DNA of 64,000 nucleotides from WHSW01 sp963777775 (lineage in GTDB: Bacteria; Actinomycetota; Thermoleophilia; Solirubrobacterales; 70-9), in NCBI GenBank assembly GCA_963777775.1, contig CAVZRL010000009.1:310001-374000 (forward strand), given 5' to 3'. The number at the start of each line of letters is the position of its first letter. The first letter of the stretch is position 1. Below the pieces are notes generated by a model. That model was not told the DNA's origin. It searched no databases and saw nothing but the letters and a program-made list of their open reading frames with translations. Made by a program: the position numbers and the translations under genes. Positions 42,107-51,759 of this stretch are shown here, piece by piece.

Positions 42107-43279
42107 TTGCGGATCGCTCACCTAACCGCGACCTTCCCTCCCTACCGTGGCGGGGCCGGCAACACCGCGTTTCGCTTCGCCCGTGAGCAGGCTGAGCGGG
42201 GCAATCACGTCGAGGTCTTCACGGCGCCCGCGGCGGGCGAGGCGCCCGAACCGGGCGACGCGATCGTGCACCGGGTCGAGCCGGTGGTGGCGATCGGCAA
42301 CGCACCGCTGATCCCGTCGCTGGCGCGGGTAGAGGGCTTCGACGTCATCCACCTGCACTACCCGTTCATCTTCGGATCGGAGCTCACCCTGCTCGGCCGG
42401 CTGCGGGCACGTCGCCGCGCGCAGGCGCTGCTCGTCCATTACAAGAACCGGCTCGTCGGGGACGGGATGCGCGGGGCGCTGTTCGAGGCCTACGAGCGTT
42501 CGGTGGCCCCGCTTCTGATCCGCGCCGCCGACCGGGTTTGCGTGCTCTCCGCCGACCACGCCGAATCGGTTCCCTACCTTCGCCGGACGGCGAACGCCGA
42601 CCCCGCGAAGCTGGTCGAGATGCCAAACGGAGTCGACGCCGAGGAATTCTCTCCCGGCGGTGACGCCTCGGGCTTGCGCCAGCGGCTCGGAATCCCCACC
42701 GACGCGATCGTCGCCGGGTTCGTGGCGACGCTCGACCGCGCCCACCACTTCAAGCGGCTCGACGTCGCGATCGATGCGCTGGCCCGACTCGCCGATCCCC
42801 GCGCGCACCTGGTCGTCGCAGGCGGCGGGGAGCTGCTCGACGGCTTTCACTCGCGGGCGGTCGAGGCGGGGGTCGGCGAGCGCGTCCACTTCCTCGGCCC
42901 GGTGCCTCATGCCGCGCTGCCGGCGGTGCTGCGTGCATGCGATCTGTTCCTGCTCACCACCGAGCCGCCGGAGTCGTTCGGGATCGTGCTCGCCGAGGCG
43001 ATGGCGTGCGGGCTGCCGGCGATCGCCACCGACTACCCGGGCGTGCGGGCGGTGATCGACCCGGGCGGCACCGGCACTGTGGTCTCGCGCGGCGATCCGA
43101 GCGCGGTGGCCGTAGCGCTGCGCGAGCTGATCGAGGCCGGACCGGAGCGCCGGGCGGCGCTCGGCGAGGCCGGGCGCCGCAAGGCCGTCGCGCAGTGGAG
43201 CTGGCCGATGCTGGTCGAGCGGATGGACCACGTCTACGCGGCGGCGATCGCGCATCGGCGCGGCGGAGCCAGCCGATGA
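42107..43279 (+). CDS. Family 4 glycosyltransferase
   Basis: 390 residues from TTG 42107. It is a GT-B enzyme: the N-terminal acceptor half begins RIAHLTATFPPYRGGAGN, and the C-terminal half has VEMPNGVDAEEFSP, LDRAHHFKRLDVAIDAL, HLVVAGGGELLDGF and the nucleotide-sugar-binding PESFGIVLAEAMACGLPAIAT (EX7E). It probably adds a hexose to a lipid-linked glycan in the cytoplasm. It overlaps the next gene by four bases (ATGA), indicating translational coupling. Confidence 0.92.
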   Translation: MRIAHLTATFPPYRGGAGNTAFRFAREQAERGNHVEVFTAPAAGEAPEPGDAIVHRVEPVVAIGNAPLIPSLARVEGFDVIHLHYPFIFGSELTLLGRLRARRRAQALLVHYKNRLVGDGMRGALFEAYERSVAPLLIRAADRVCVLSADHAESVPYLRRTANADPAKLVEMPNGVDAEEFSPGGDASGLRQRLGIPTDAIVAGFVATLDRAHHFKRLDVAIDALARLADPRAHLVVAGGGELLDGFHSRAVEAGVGERVHFLGPVPHAALPAVLRACDLFLLTTEPPESFGIVLAEAMACGLPAIATDYPGVRAVIDPGGTGTVVSRGDPSAVAVALRELIEAGPERRAALGEAGRRKAVAQWSWPMLVERMDHVYAAAIAHRRGGASR

Positions 43280-44562
43280 GCCGGCGGATCCTGCTCGTCG
43301 CCTACTTCTATCCGCCGTGCCACGACACGGGGGCGCTGCGCCCCGCGGCGATGGCGAAGTGGCTGCGCCGTCTCGGGCACGAGGTCACCGTGCTGACCAC
43401 GTCCGCATACGGGCCCAGCGACGAGCCCGGAGTCGTGCAAAGCGCCGACGCCCAGCTCTGGCGAGCCCGATTGCGCGGCGCCGAGCGGATCGACGCGCTC
43501 TACGACGCCGACACCTACGGCGGTCAGGCGCACCCGCTGAGCCGGGTGATCGTTCCGGAGCCGCTGGCGCTCGCCTGGGCGCCGTTCGCGCGTCGCCGGG
43601 CGCTGCGCCTGGCTCGCGAGGGCCGGTTCGACTGCGTGATCACGAGCTCGCCACCGGAGTCCGCCCACGGGGTCGGCGCGGCGTTGAGTCGACGGGAAAT
43701 CGCCTGGGTCGCCGACCTGCGCGACGGGTGGACCTTCGAGCCCTTGCGGCCGCGGTTTCCGACCGAGGTCCAGCGCCGCCTCGACGAGCGGCTCGAGCGA
43801 CGCCGCCTGGGCGCGGCCGACGAGGTCGTCTGCGTCTCCGAGCCGGCCGCGGCGGATCTGCACCGGCGCAGGATCGCCGAGCCGCGGCTGATCCCGAACG
43901 GCTGGGATCCGGAGCAGGCTCCCGCCGGCGATCTCGCGGCGACCGGGCTGCTCGATCCTGACCGCACCTCGCTTGTCTACACGGGCCGTTTCGGCAGCTA
44001 CGGGCGCGACCCCGGCCCGCTGATCGAGGCGCTGAGCCGACTTGCACGCGAGGATCCCGAGGCCGCGGCGAGGCTGGAGCTGGTCGTCGCCGGGCCGCTG
44101 ACCGACGCGGAGGCCGAGCTCCTCGCCACCGACGTCTCGCCGGCTCGAATCGCGCTCGTCGGCAGCCTCGAGCGCGGTCGGGCGCTGGCCCTTCAGCGCG
44201 AGGCGGACGCGTTGCTGCTGATCGCCCAGCCGTCGCGCTCTCAGCTCCTCAACATCAAGCTCTTCGAGTACCTCGCCGCCGGGCGCCCGATTCTGGCGCT
44301 GGCCGCCGGCACCGAGGCCGGGCGCATCGTCGAGGAGACGGGCGGGGACACCGTTCGCGCCGACGACCGGGCGGCGATCGCCGCGGCGCTGGGCCGCCTG
44401 GCGAAGGGCGAGCTGCAGTCGCCGGCGGCCGACGCTCTCGCCCCCTACGTCTACCCGGCGCCGGCCGAGCGGATGGCGGAGGTGATCGAGGAAGCGATCG
44501 CAGAGAGGCGAGCGCTGAGCGTGCGAACTGGTTGGCTCGCGCGGCGTAGAACGGACTGGTGA
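43276..44562 (+). CDS. Glycosyltransferase (GT4-like)
   Basis: 428 residues starting at ATG 43276 inside the previous stop. It opens with RRILLVAYFYPPCHDTGALRP, a typical GT4 start, and continues with RFDCVITSSPPESAHGVG, RLIPNGWDPEQAP, LVYTGRFGSYGRDPGPLIEAL and NIKLFEYLAAGRPILALA (donor-binding EX7E region). The donor and acceptor are unknown. It is the last gene in this strand run before reading frames begin to break. Confidence 0.9.
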   Translation: MSRRILLVAYFYPPCHDTGALRPAAMAKWLRRLGHEVTVLTTSAYGPSDEPGVVQSADAQLWRARLRGAERIDALYDADTYGGQAHPLSRVIVPEPLALAWAPFARRRALRLAREGRFDCVITSSPPESAHGVGAALSRREIAWVADLRDGWTFEPLRPRFPTEVQRRLDERLERRRLGAADEVVCVSEPAAADLHRRRIAEPRLIPNGWDPEQAPAGDLAATGLLDPDRTSLVYTGRFGSYGRDPGPLIEALSRLAREDPEAAARLELVVAGPLTDAEAELLATDVSPARIALVGSLERGRALALQREADALLLIAQPSRSQLLNIKLFEYLAAGRPILALAAGTEAGRIVEETGGDTVRADDRAAIAAALGRLAKGELQSPAADALAPYVYPAPAERMAEVIEEAIAERRALSVRTGWLARRRTDW

Positions 44563-44663
44563 CTGTACTTACGGAGGCCATCGAGAGCGGGGACGGAGTA
44601 CATTAGGCTCGCGCGGTGTTTCGCGCAGTTCGAGTCGGGCGTTAGCAGCTAGGTGAGCGTACG

Positions 44664-45450
44664 GTGGAGCCAGGGCCTCGCGCGCTGGGACTGAGCGTCG
44701 TCCTGCGGCTTACAACGAAGAAACGAAATCGCGGCCGACGATCGAGTCGAGCACCGAGGGCGCCGGCCCTGACCGAGGCTACGAAGTGATGGGCGTCGAC
44801 ACGGGAGCCGAGACTCGAGTCAGCAGCGGCGGAGGAGTGGGTGGAGCGACAGTATCCGGAGGTGCGGCTGTTCGTCCCGCACCGAACGCAACCTCGGCTA
44901 CGGTGCGGCGATCGCTCCGGGCTCCAGCACGCGACGAAGGGCTGCTCTTCTACACGGATGCCGATCGCCAGTTCGACGTCACCGAGCTCGCGTACTTCCT
45001 GCCGCATGTCGAGGACCACGATCTGGTGATCGGATTCAGGGTCTACCGCTATGACTCGGTGGTGCGCTCGATCGCTGTCCTGGGTCTACAACCGGATCGT
45101 CGGAGTGCTGTTTAGGGTTCGGGTCAGCGACGTCGATTGCGCGTTCAAGCTGATGCGACGTGAGGTCCGCGACAAGCTCCCCCTGCAGACCGGCGACTTC
45201 TTCATCGACACCGAGATCGTTGCCTGCGCGCGCCGATGGAACTTCCGCATCGCGCAGAAGGGGGTGCGCCACTACCCGGGCGTGGCGGGAGAGACGACCG
45301 TCCAGCCGAGCGACGTCTGGCGGACGCTGAGGACGATCGCCCGCATGTGGCGGCGATCTACATGCCGACGAAGGGAACAGCGCAGCGACGGCCGCGGCGA
45401 TCGCGGCGCGGGTGATCGCACCGAGCACCTGCCGGCCGCCGGCAAGCGGT
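44664..45450 (+). pseudogene. Family 2 glycosyltransferase (frameshifted)
   Basis: Joining frames gives a GT2 enzyme: an LSVVL(P)AYNEE start near 44690, a YEV(I)VVD-like segment near 44780, GLLFYTDADRQFDVTELAYFLPH (DAD metal-binding motif), DLVIGFRVYRYD, then a frame change to SWVYNRIVGVLFRVRVSDVDCAFKLMRREV and IAQKGVRHYPGVAGETTV. This is the polyprenyl-phosphate-sugar type (dolichol-phosphate-mannose-synthase-like). At least five frame breaks occur. The ends are approximate. Confidence 0.7.
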
Positions 45451-46200
45451 AGATGAGGGACACTTCTACGCGGAGTACTATGGCTGGAAGACAGGCACTG
45501 GTGGTTCATCGGCAGGCGCCGGATCATCCTGGCAGTGCTCGGCGCTCGACTCGCCCCGGCCCCGGACGGCCCTACGCGCCCGCAACCTCGATTGGGCTGC
45601 AGCACCGGCGCGATGCTGAGCCACTGGGCGTTCGGAGAGGTCGGGCGTCGAGCGGACGAGCGGGCCGTGAGTTCTGCCGCGCGAGCGGACGACGCGCGGG
45701 TGCGATTGCTCGAAGGCACGGCTCACGATCCCCGACGACTCGTTCGACTGATCACGGCGCTCGAGTGCTCGAGCACATCGAAGACGATCGCCGCGCCAAC
45801 GAGAGTCGCCCGGGTGATGAAGGCCGGGCGGACTGCTGCTCGCACCGTGCCGGCCCATCGCGCTGGATGTGGGGCGCCAGGACGAGATCAGCCATCACTT
45901 CCGCCGCTACAAACGCTCGCCGAGCTGCGGCGCACGGATCCCGACGCGAGCGCTCGACTGGAGAGGCTCACGCTACTTCAACTCGATCTCTCGCGCGATC
46001 GCGCGGTTCGCCTCGCGAAGGCGCGGCGAGGTCGACGAGGAGGCGCGTCGGACTTCGAGCATGACCGGGAGGGGGAGCGGTTAACCGCCCTGTCGCGGGC
46101 TCTTCTCCGAGCGAGGCGCGCTGGTTGCGCGGCCGGGACCTGCCGATCGAGGTCTCCCGCTGGCGCGTGGCACAGCGCGGCCAGAAGAGCTGATGCCGCT
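45450..46200 (+). pseudogene. Class I SAM-dependent methyltransferase (frameshifted)
   Basis: The joined frames read DEGHFYAEYYG near the start, a RRRIILAVLGARLAP helix, motif I in WGCSTGAML, an acidic loop in GVDADERAV, ITALEVLEHIEDDRAA (motif IV region), VMKPGGLLL, and HHFRRYKRSELR. This fits the family of methyltransferases that often sits beside GT2 genes in surface-glycan clusters. More than six frame breaks occur. The C-terminal part (ARWLRGRDLP) is hard to follow and the end is approximate. Confidence 0.65.
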
Positions 46201-48470
46201 CGGCGAGCTCGATGCGCGGCGATGCAGCGGTCATGTGCGGGAGCGGGCTTGGGGCGCACAGCTCGGCTTACGGCGTTCGCTCGGCGGAGGCGCTTGCTCG
46301 ACATCGGCTACGAGACTCGGCTTCGTCCTCTCCGGGCTGGCTCGCCTACGTGCCTGAGCAGAGGCCCGGGAGGGGCGCTGCGCCAGCTCGCCTCGGCTGG
46401 GCGCTGGGCTACGTGCTCGAGATCCTCGCCTTCATGCTGACGCGCGACCGGCCCGCGCGAGACTGTTCGTGGCTTACCACGCTCGTGGTCGAGGTCGTGG
46501 CGTCGGCGTCATCAGGCGACGGCAGGATCGACGACCTTCGCGTGGAGATCCGAGCCGCGCGCTGCGGCCGCGATTCAGATGGCGCTCGGCGGCGGTCTGC
46601 CTCGGTGGCCGTCGGTACATCGGCGCTCGCTACTTCCCGGGTGCGCCGCTGCCGGGGACGGAGAGCGTGGACTACTTCATCGATTATCCGCGCTGGATCG
46701 CGATGCGGCGGACGCCAAGCACCAATGGCCGATCATGGATCCGAGCGTTCGGGGAGCCGTGCCGTACCACTACTTCGTGAACGTACACTCGCGCCGCCAG
46801 CCAGGTGACCAGGCTCGGGCGTACAGCTGCTCTCTGCGCCTCTTCATCCTCCGCTGGTCGTCGTCCGTGCTGCTACTGGTGGTGCAGGGGAGGAGCTTGG
46901 TGCGCAGCGCCCGCGGTGGGGCTGATCGCGGCCGGCCTCGTCTTCTTCATCGGAGAGCTGCGACTGGACGCGAGCCACACGTTCCTCGCGCACACACCGT
47001 TCCGGGGATCTTCTTCACCTTCCTGTTCCGAAGCCCGAGCTCCTGCTTGGGCCTGGTGATCTTCGTGCCCTGATCACCCTGCTCGGCGAGCGGATCACCG
47101 CTCGAGAGAGCGCGACCAGGCCCGGGGACTGGCTGCTGGTCGCGCTGTTCATGGTCGGTGCCTCGGGCGCGAAGGTCTCGATACTCCCGCTGGTGCTCGC
47201 GGCGCTGCGACGTGTAAGCCGGCATGGACGTGGCTGGCGACTCCGACGCGTCCGCGCGCGGTGTGGGAGGTCGGCGGCGAGGTAGCGCTAGTCGTCCGGG
47301 CGGTCTACGCAGCTCCAGTACCGGGGGCATTCGAGCGGGCTGGGGTGGATGCGTTCGTCGGTCTTCGACCAGATGCCGGCCGTCAGCTGATCAAGGCGAG
47401 ACCTGGCCGAGGAACCTGCCGGCTTTCCCGGCAAGGAACGGAGCTCTCGCGTCGGCGGTGTAGTCGTCGGCTCGTTCGGGCCGCTGGACGCAGCGCTGGT
47501 CGGGATCGCTTGGCTGCTTAGCAGTAGCGGGACGCGCCTCGGTGGCGCCAGGATCTGGCTCTTCTCGCTGCTCGGCGCCGGTCTGGTGCCTCGTCGCTGA
47601 TGCTCAGCGAGCCAGGCACGGCAGAGCGGGCTTTACTTCCTCTTCTACGGACTGGTCGCCGGATGCGTACTCTCGGCCGAGGGGCTGCGGATCGCCTGGC
47701 AGAGGCGACCGTCCTGTCGGAGCAGGTGAGGCGCCTGCTGGTCCTGGGGATCGGAGTTCCTAGCGGACCAGGTCGGGCGATGGCCGCGCCGACCGGGCTC
47801 GACCTGTTCACGGGCCCGCGCGGCGAGGCGTACACGTACATGTTCCGCTACGGCGGGCTGCTGCTCGCGCTGGTCTGCTCACGCACCGGCGCGACGCTGG
47901 ATCGGGCCGGCGTGGGCAGCCGCGGCGCGCTTTCTGAGCGCGTGCAGGGGTGGAGCGCTGCACCCCGATCGATACAGAGCCGGCATCACGAATCCCGGCG
48001 GTGGCAGAGCAGAACCTGGGCAAGAGATGACCCCGAGCTCCACCGGGCGCTGACTGGATCCGCGACGAGACGCCGCGGATCCGTGATCGCAGTCAACAAC
48101 CAGTGGATCGACGAGGCCAACGGCGTACCGCTGGAGTTCATCTACTCGGCCTTCTCCGAGCGTCGGGTGTACCTCGAGGGGTGGGCGTCTCGCAGGCGAC
48201 GCGAGCTCGGTACGCTGGGTTGAAACGGCGCTGCATCCATCGCCGATCGCTGCGCGCTCAATCGATCGGCCTGGATCGCGGCGATCGCCGCGCGCGGCGC
48301 GACATGGCCCGGGCCCGAAGCGGCCGCTAGGTCGCGACCGCAGCCGAGATCGGCTTGACCAGCGACCTCGACCGTGGGCGACGGTCGGGTCGTCGGCTGC
48401 GCGGGCGCAGCTGGTCGGGAGCGACCGGGAATGACCAGGCCGCGGGCGAGGTAAGGCGGCTGAGGTAGAG
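46200..48470 (+). pseudogene. Large integral membrane protein (frameshifted, uncharacterised)
   Basis: Reconstructed segments are hydrophobic helices: WALGYVLEILAFML, GLIAAGLVFFIGELRLDASHTF, ITLLGERITARES, DWLLVALFMVGASGAKVS, and later LYFLFYGLVAG and YTYMFRYGGLLLALVC. The C-terminal soluble part reads PELHRAL, VIAVNNQWIDEANGVPLEF and IYSAFSERRVYLEGW. This layout resembles multi-helix membrane glycosyltransferase-like or glycan-export proteins of actinobacteria. I do not recognise a named family. Ends are approximate and many indels interrupt it. Confidence 0.5.
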
Positions 48471-48482
48471 CTTGTCCAGGAG

Positions 48483-49079
48483 TCATCCAGCCCCGGCGAC
48501 CACGTAGGGCTCGAAGACCACGGGTTCGGAGCCGCCCGCCAGCAGCTCACGCCAGGCGCCCAGAGCGACGGGGAGCTCGCCGCGCCAGGCGCGCGCGCAG
48601 CTCGCCACGGAGGTGCGGGCAAGCTGGATCACGAGGGCGTGGAAGCGCCGCCAGTCCGTCGCGGGGAGCCAAGCTCGGCGAGCGAGCGCCTCGCCCAGCG
48701 GCGTCGGCGAGGTGTGGAGGAGGCTGTTGACGAGGAGAAGTCGGAGAGGCCGGGCGTCGTCGGTGAACTCGGGCGGGATCCCGCGTAATCGTCGCGATCG
48801 CGACCTCCATCGTCGACTAGCGACATGATATCGATCCGAGGTAGTCGAGCCGTCGTAGTGACGGGCGTTGGCGCCGAGGACGCGGCTGGCGACGAGCGAC
48901 CCGACAGTACCGCCGAGAGCTCGGAGCGCGCCACCGGGGCGACTGACTGCGCGAGACGTCTGGCCCCAGAGTAGGAGACGGCTTGGCGACGAGCCGGTGA
49001 CGCCACTCGGGGAGTGATAAGGAGACCGCCAGAGCGCCGCCGACGAGCGCCTAGTCGCCGCGCATATACTTCCGCGCAA
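48483..49079 (-). pseudogene. Unrecognised gene, partly broken
   Basis: The last 100 residues of this frame look like real protein (ARPLRLLLVNSLLHTSPTPLGE, LPATDWRRFHALVIQLARTSVASCARAW, EPVVFEPYVVAGAG). The first half looks like out-of-frame Arg/Ser-rich translation, so an indel near 48780 probably hides the true N-terminal part. No family is recognised. It is convergent with the membrane protein gene and divergent from the mutase. Confidence 0.4.
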
Positions 49080-49087
49080 GCCGGATC

Positions 49088-50717
49088 GACCAGACGACGC
49101 ACCGCTTCATCGCCCCGGTCGTCGGCCCCGACGACGAGCGGCGTCTTCACCGACTCCGGGATCGAGATCGAGCGCCTCTACGAGGAGGACGACGTCGCGC
49201 CCGGCCTCGAGGAGCGGCTCGGCGAGCCCGGCGAGCCTACCCGTTCACCCGCGGGATCCACGAGGGGATGTACCGCGACCGGCTCTGGACGATGCGCCAG
49301 TACGCCGGCTTCGCCAGCCCCGAGGACACCAACGAGCGCTACCGCTACCTGATCGAGCACGGCTCGACCGGGCTCTCGATGGCCTTCGACCTGCCGACCC
49401 AGCTCGGCCGCGACTCCGACGACCCGCTCTGCGACGGCGAGGTCGGGCGCACCGGGGTCCCGATCGACACGATCGAGGACATGCGGATCTGCTTCGACCA
49501 GATCCCGCTCGACCAGGTCTCGACCTCGATGACGATCAACGCCCCGGCGGCGATCCTGCTGCTGCTCTACGAGCTCGTCGGCGAGGAGCAGGGCGTGCGC
49601 GTCGGAGAAGCTGCGCGGCACGGTCCAGAACGACGTGCTGAAGGAGTACATGGCGCGCGGCAACTACATCTACCCGCCCGAGCCGACGATGCGGCTGACG
49701 ACCGACATCTTCGAGTACTGCCGCGAGAACGTGCCGAAGTGGAACACGATCTCGATCTCCGGCTACCACATCCGCGAGAAGGGCTGCTCGGCCGTCCAGG
49801 AGGTCGCCTTCACGCTCTCCAACGCGATCGCCTACGTCGAGGCGGCGCTCGACGCGCGGGCTCGAGATCGACGAGTTCGCGCCCCGCCTCGCCTTCTTCT
49901 TCAACTGCCACAACAACGTCTTCCAGGAGGTCGCGAAGTTCCGCGCCGTGCGGCGGATGTGGGCGCGAGATCGTGCGCGAGCGCTTCGGCTCGACAGCCG
50001 AGCGCTCGCAGAAGATCCGCTTCCACACCCAGACCGGCGGCGTGACGCTGCAGGCCCAGCAGCCCGAGGTCAACATCATCCGCGTCGCGCTGCAGGGCTT
50101 CGCCGCGGTCTGCGGCGGCACCCAGTCGCTGCACACCAACGGCTTCGACGAGGCGCTGGCGCTGCCGACCGAGCGCTCGGCGCGGATCGCGCTGCGCACC
50201 CAGCAGGTGCTCGCCCACGAGTCGGGCGCCGCCGACACCGTCGACCCGTTCGCCGGCTCCTACTTCGTCGAGTCGCTGACCGACGAGATCGAGCGGCGCT
50301 CCTGGGAGCTGATCGACGCGCGTCGAGGAGCTCGGCGGCTCGGTCGAGGCGCTCGACTTCATCCAGCGCGAGATCGAGGAGTCGGCCGCTCTCCTACCAC
50401 GAGCGCTACCGCGCGGGCCAGGACATCGTCGTCGGCGTCAACAAGTACGTCACCGACACGGTCGACGACGTCGACATCCTCAAGGTCGACCCGGAGTCCG
50501 AGCGGCGCCAGCTCGAGCGCCTGGCCGCGTTCAAGGCCAACCGCGACCAGGCCGGCGGTCGACGCGAGGCTCGAGGCGCTGCGCGAGGTCGCCCGCGGCG
50601 AGGGCAACCTGCTGCACCCGATCCGCGAGGCGCTCGCGCGCCGGCGCCTCGATCGGCGAGGTCTGCGGCGCGATGCGCGACGTCTTCGGCGAGTACCAGG
50701 GCGGCGCGTTCTTCTAG
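49088..50717 (+). pseudogene. Methylmalonyl-CoA mutase large subunit (frameshifted)
   Basis: Joined frames give the B12-dependent mutase catalytic subunit that converts methylmalonyl-CoA to succinyl-CoA: GIEIERLYEEDDV, PFTRGIHEGMYRDRLWTMRQYAGF, STGLSMAFDLPTQLG, VSTSMTINAPAAILLLLYEL, PPEPTMRLTTDIFEYCRENVP, KIRFHTQTGGVTLQAQQPEVNI and GGTQSLHTNGFDEALALPTE. It ends FGEYQGGAFF with no B12-binding domain, so a separate small subunit is expected. Eight frame breaks are visible (near 49230, 49600, 49860, 49960, 50320, 50390, 50555 and 50640), mostly single-base insertions. Confidence 0.9.
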
Positions 50718-50792
50718 TGCGACGGCGCGATTCGCGTTGCAGGACGACCGGTCGGGGCAGGAGTCCATCGCGCCCGGTTGAAGCCCGCCCGG

Positions 50793-51143
50793 ATGGAGAC
50801 GACGACGAAGCGCACGCTGGTCAAGTCGGCACCCGAGCTCTGGGAGCTCGCCGACGACCCAGAACGTCCTGCGGGCTGGATGGGCAGGCTGACCGGCTCG
50901 GACGAGCCGGTTTCGGTCGAGGTCACCGACCGCGACCCCGGACGCGCCCTGAGCTGGCGCTCGCGCGGCGGCGGGCCGGACGCGACGATCGCGATCGAGC
51001 TCGTCGCCGAGAGCGGTTTCGGGACCGGGGTCGCGATCACCGCCCAGCACTCGCGCCCGGACCCCGCGGAGGCGATCGCGGCACTGGAGACGCTGCTCGA
51101 TGAGCTCGGAGGCTCCGGCCGACGCCCCTTCGCCGGGGCCTGA
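50793..51143 (+). CDS. SRPBCC-like small protein
   Basis: About 116 residues with an alternating strand/helix layout (TTKRTLVKSAPELWELADDPER, EPVSVEVTDRDPGRALSWRS, GFGTGVAITAQHSRPDPAEAIAALETLLDEL) that suggests an SRPBCC/START-type fold. There is no clear ligand motif. It follows the mutase by 75 bp on the same strand and overlaps the next gene by 44 bases. Confidence 0.5.
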   Translation: METTTKRTLVKSAPELWELADDPERPAGWMGRLTGSDEPVSVEVTDRDPGRALSWRSRGGGPDATIAIELVAESGFGTGVAITAQHSRPDPAEAIAALETLLDELGGSGRRPFAGA

Positions 51144-51759
51144 TTCGGAGGGCGCCTTCGCCCTCGCGGGACTGCTGCGCTCGCGCGGCGCGCCGCTGCT
51201 CGAAGCGCTCGAGGGCACCTCCCGGCTCGCGCGAGCACGCCGAGGCACCGCCGCCTATGCGTTCGCTACCGCCGTCGAGCTCGGCTCGAGCGCGGGCGGT
51301 GCGAGAGCGTCCGCGAGGCGGCGAGGCTGCACGAGATCGGACTGGTCTACGTCCCGGCCTGCGGTGCTCGCCGAGCCGCCGGCCGAGCTCGACGCCGGCG
51401 AGCGGCAGTCATCGACGACCCATTCGAGGCGGGGTACAGGCTGGCGCGCGGCGCCGGCATCCCGGAGCAGGTCTGCGGCTGGCTGCTGCGGGCGCGCGAG
51501 CGCTTCGACGGCGCGGGCCCGGCGGCCTCGGCGGCGAAGCGATCCCGATCGAGTCGCGGCTGATCCGCGCCGCGTGCTTGTGCCAGACGGTGCTCGCCGA
51601 GCCGCCGATGCGAGCCGGATCGCACCCGGCCGAGGCCGCGATCGAGCGGCTGCGAGCCGGGGCGGGGGCGAGCTCGACCCCGCGATCGCCGAGGCGCTGA
51701 TCGCGGTGGTCGAGCGGGCTATGGGCTCCAGCGTTCCCGACCTTAGACTCGGGGCGTGA
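51100..51759 (+). pseudogene. Degenerate HD-GYP-like protein (frameshifted)
   Basis: Joining frames gives AREHAEA(T)AYAFATAVELG, VREAARLHEIGLVYVPAAVLA, EAGYRLARGAGIPEQVCGWLLRARERFDGAGPAGLGGEAIPIESRLIRAACLC. This follows the HD-GYP plan, but HD reads HE and the GYP position reads GPAG, so di-iron c-di-GMP hydrolysis is doubtful. Several indels lie between 51230 and 51640. The ATG at 51100 overlaps the previous gene; the stop overlaps the next start by one base. Confidence 0.5.

Noticed and set aside
44570..48500. Many small open frames that could be read as a cluster of short novel genes
   Set aside because: They join into a GT2 enzyme, a methyltransferase and a membrane protein once single-base indels are allowed, so the short frames are artefacts.
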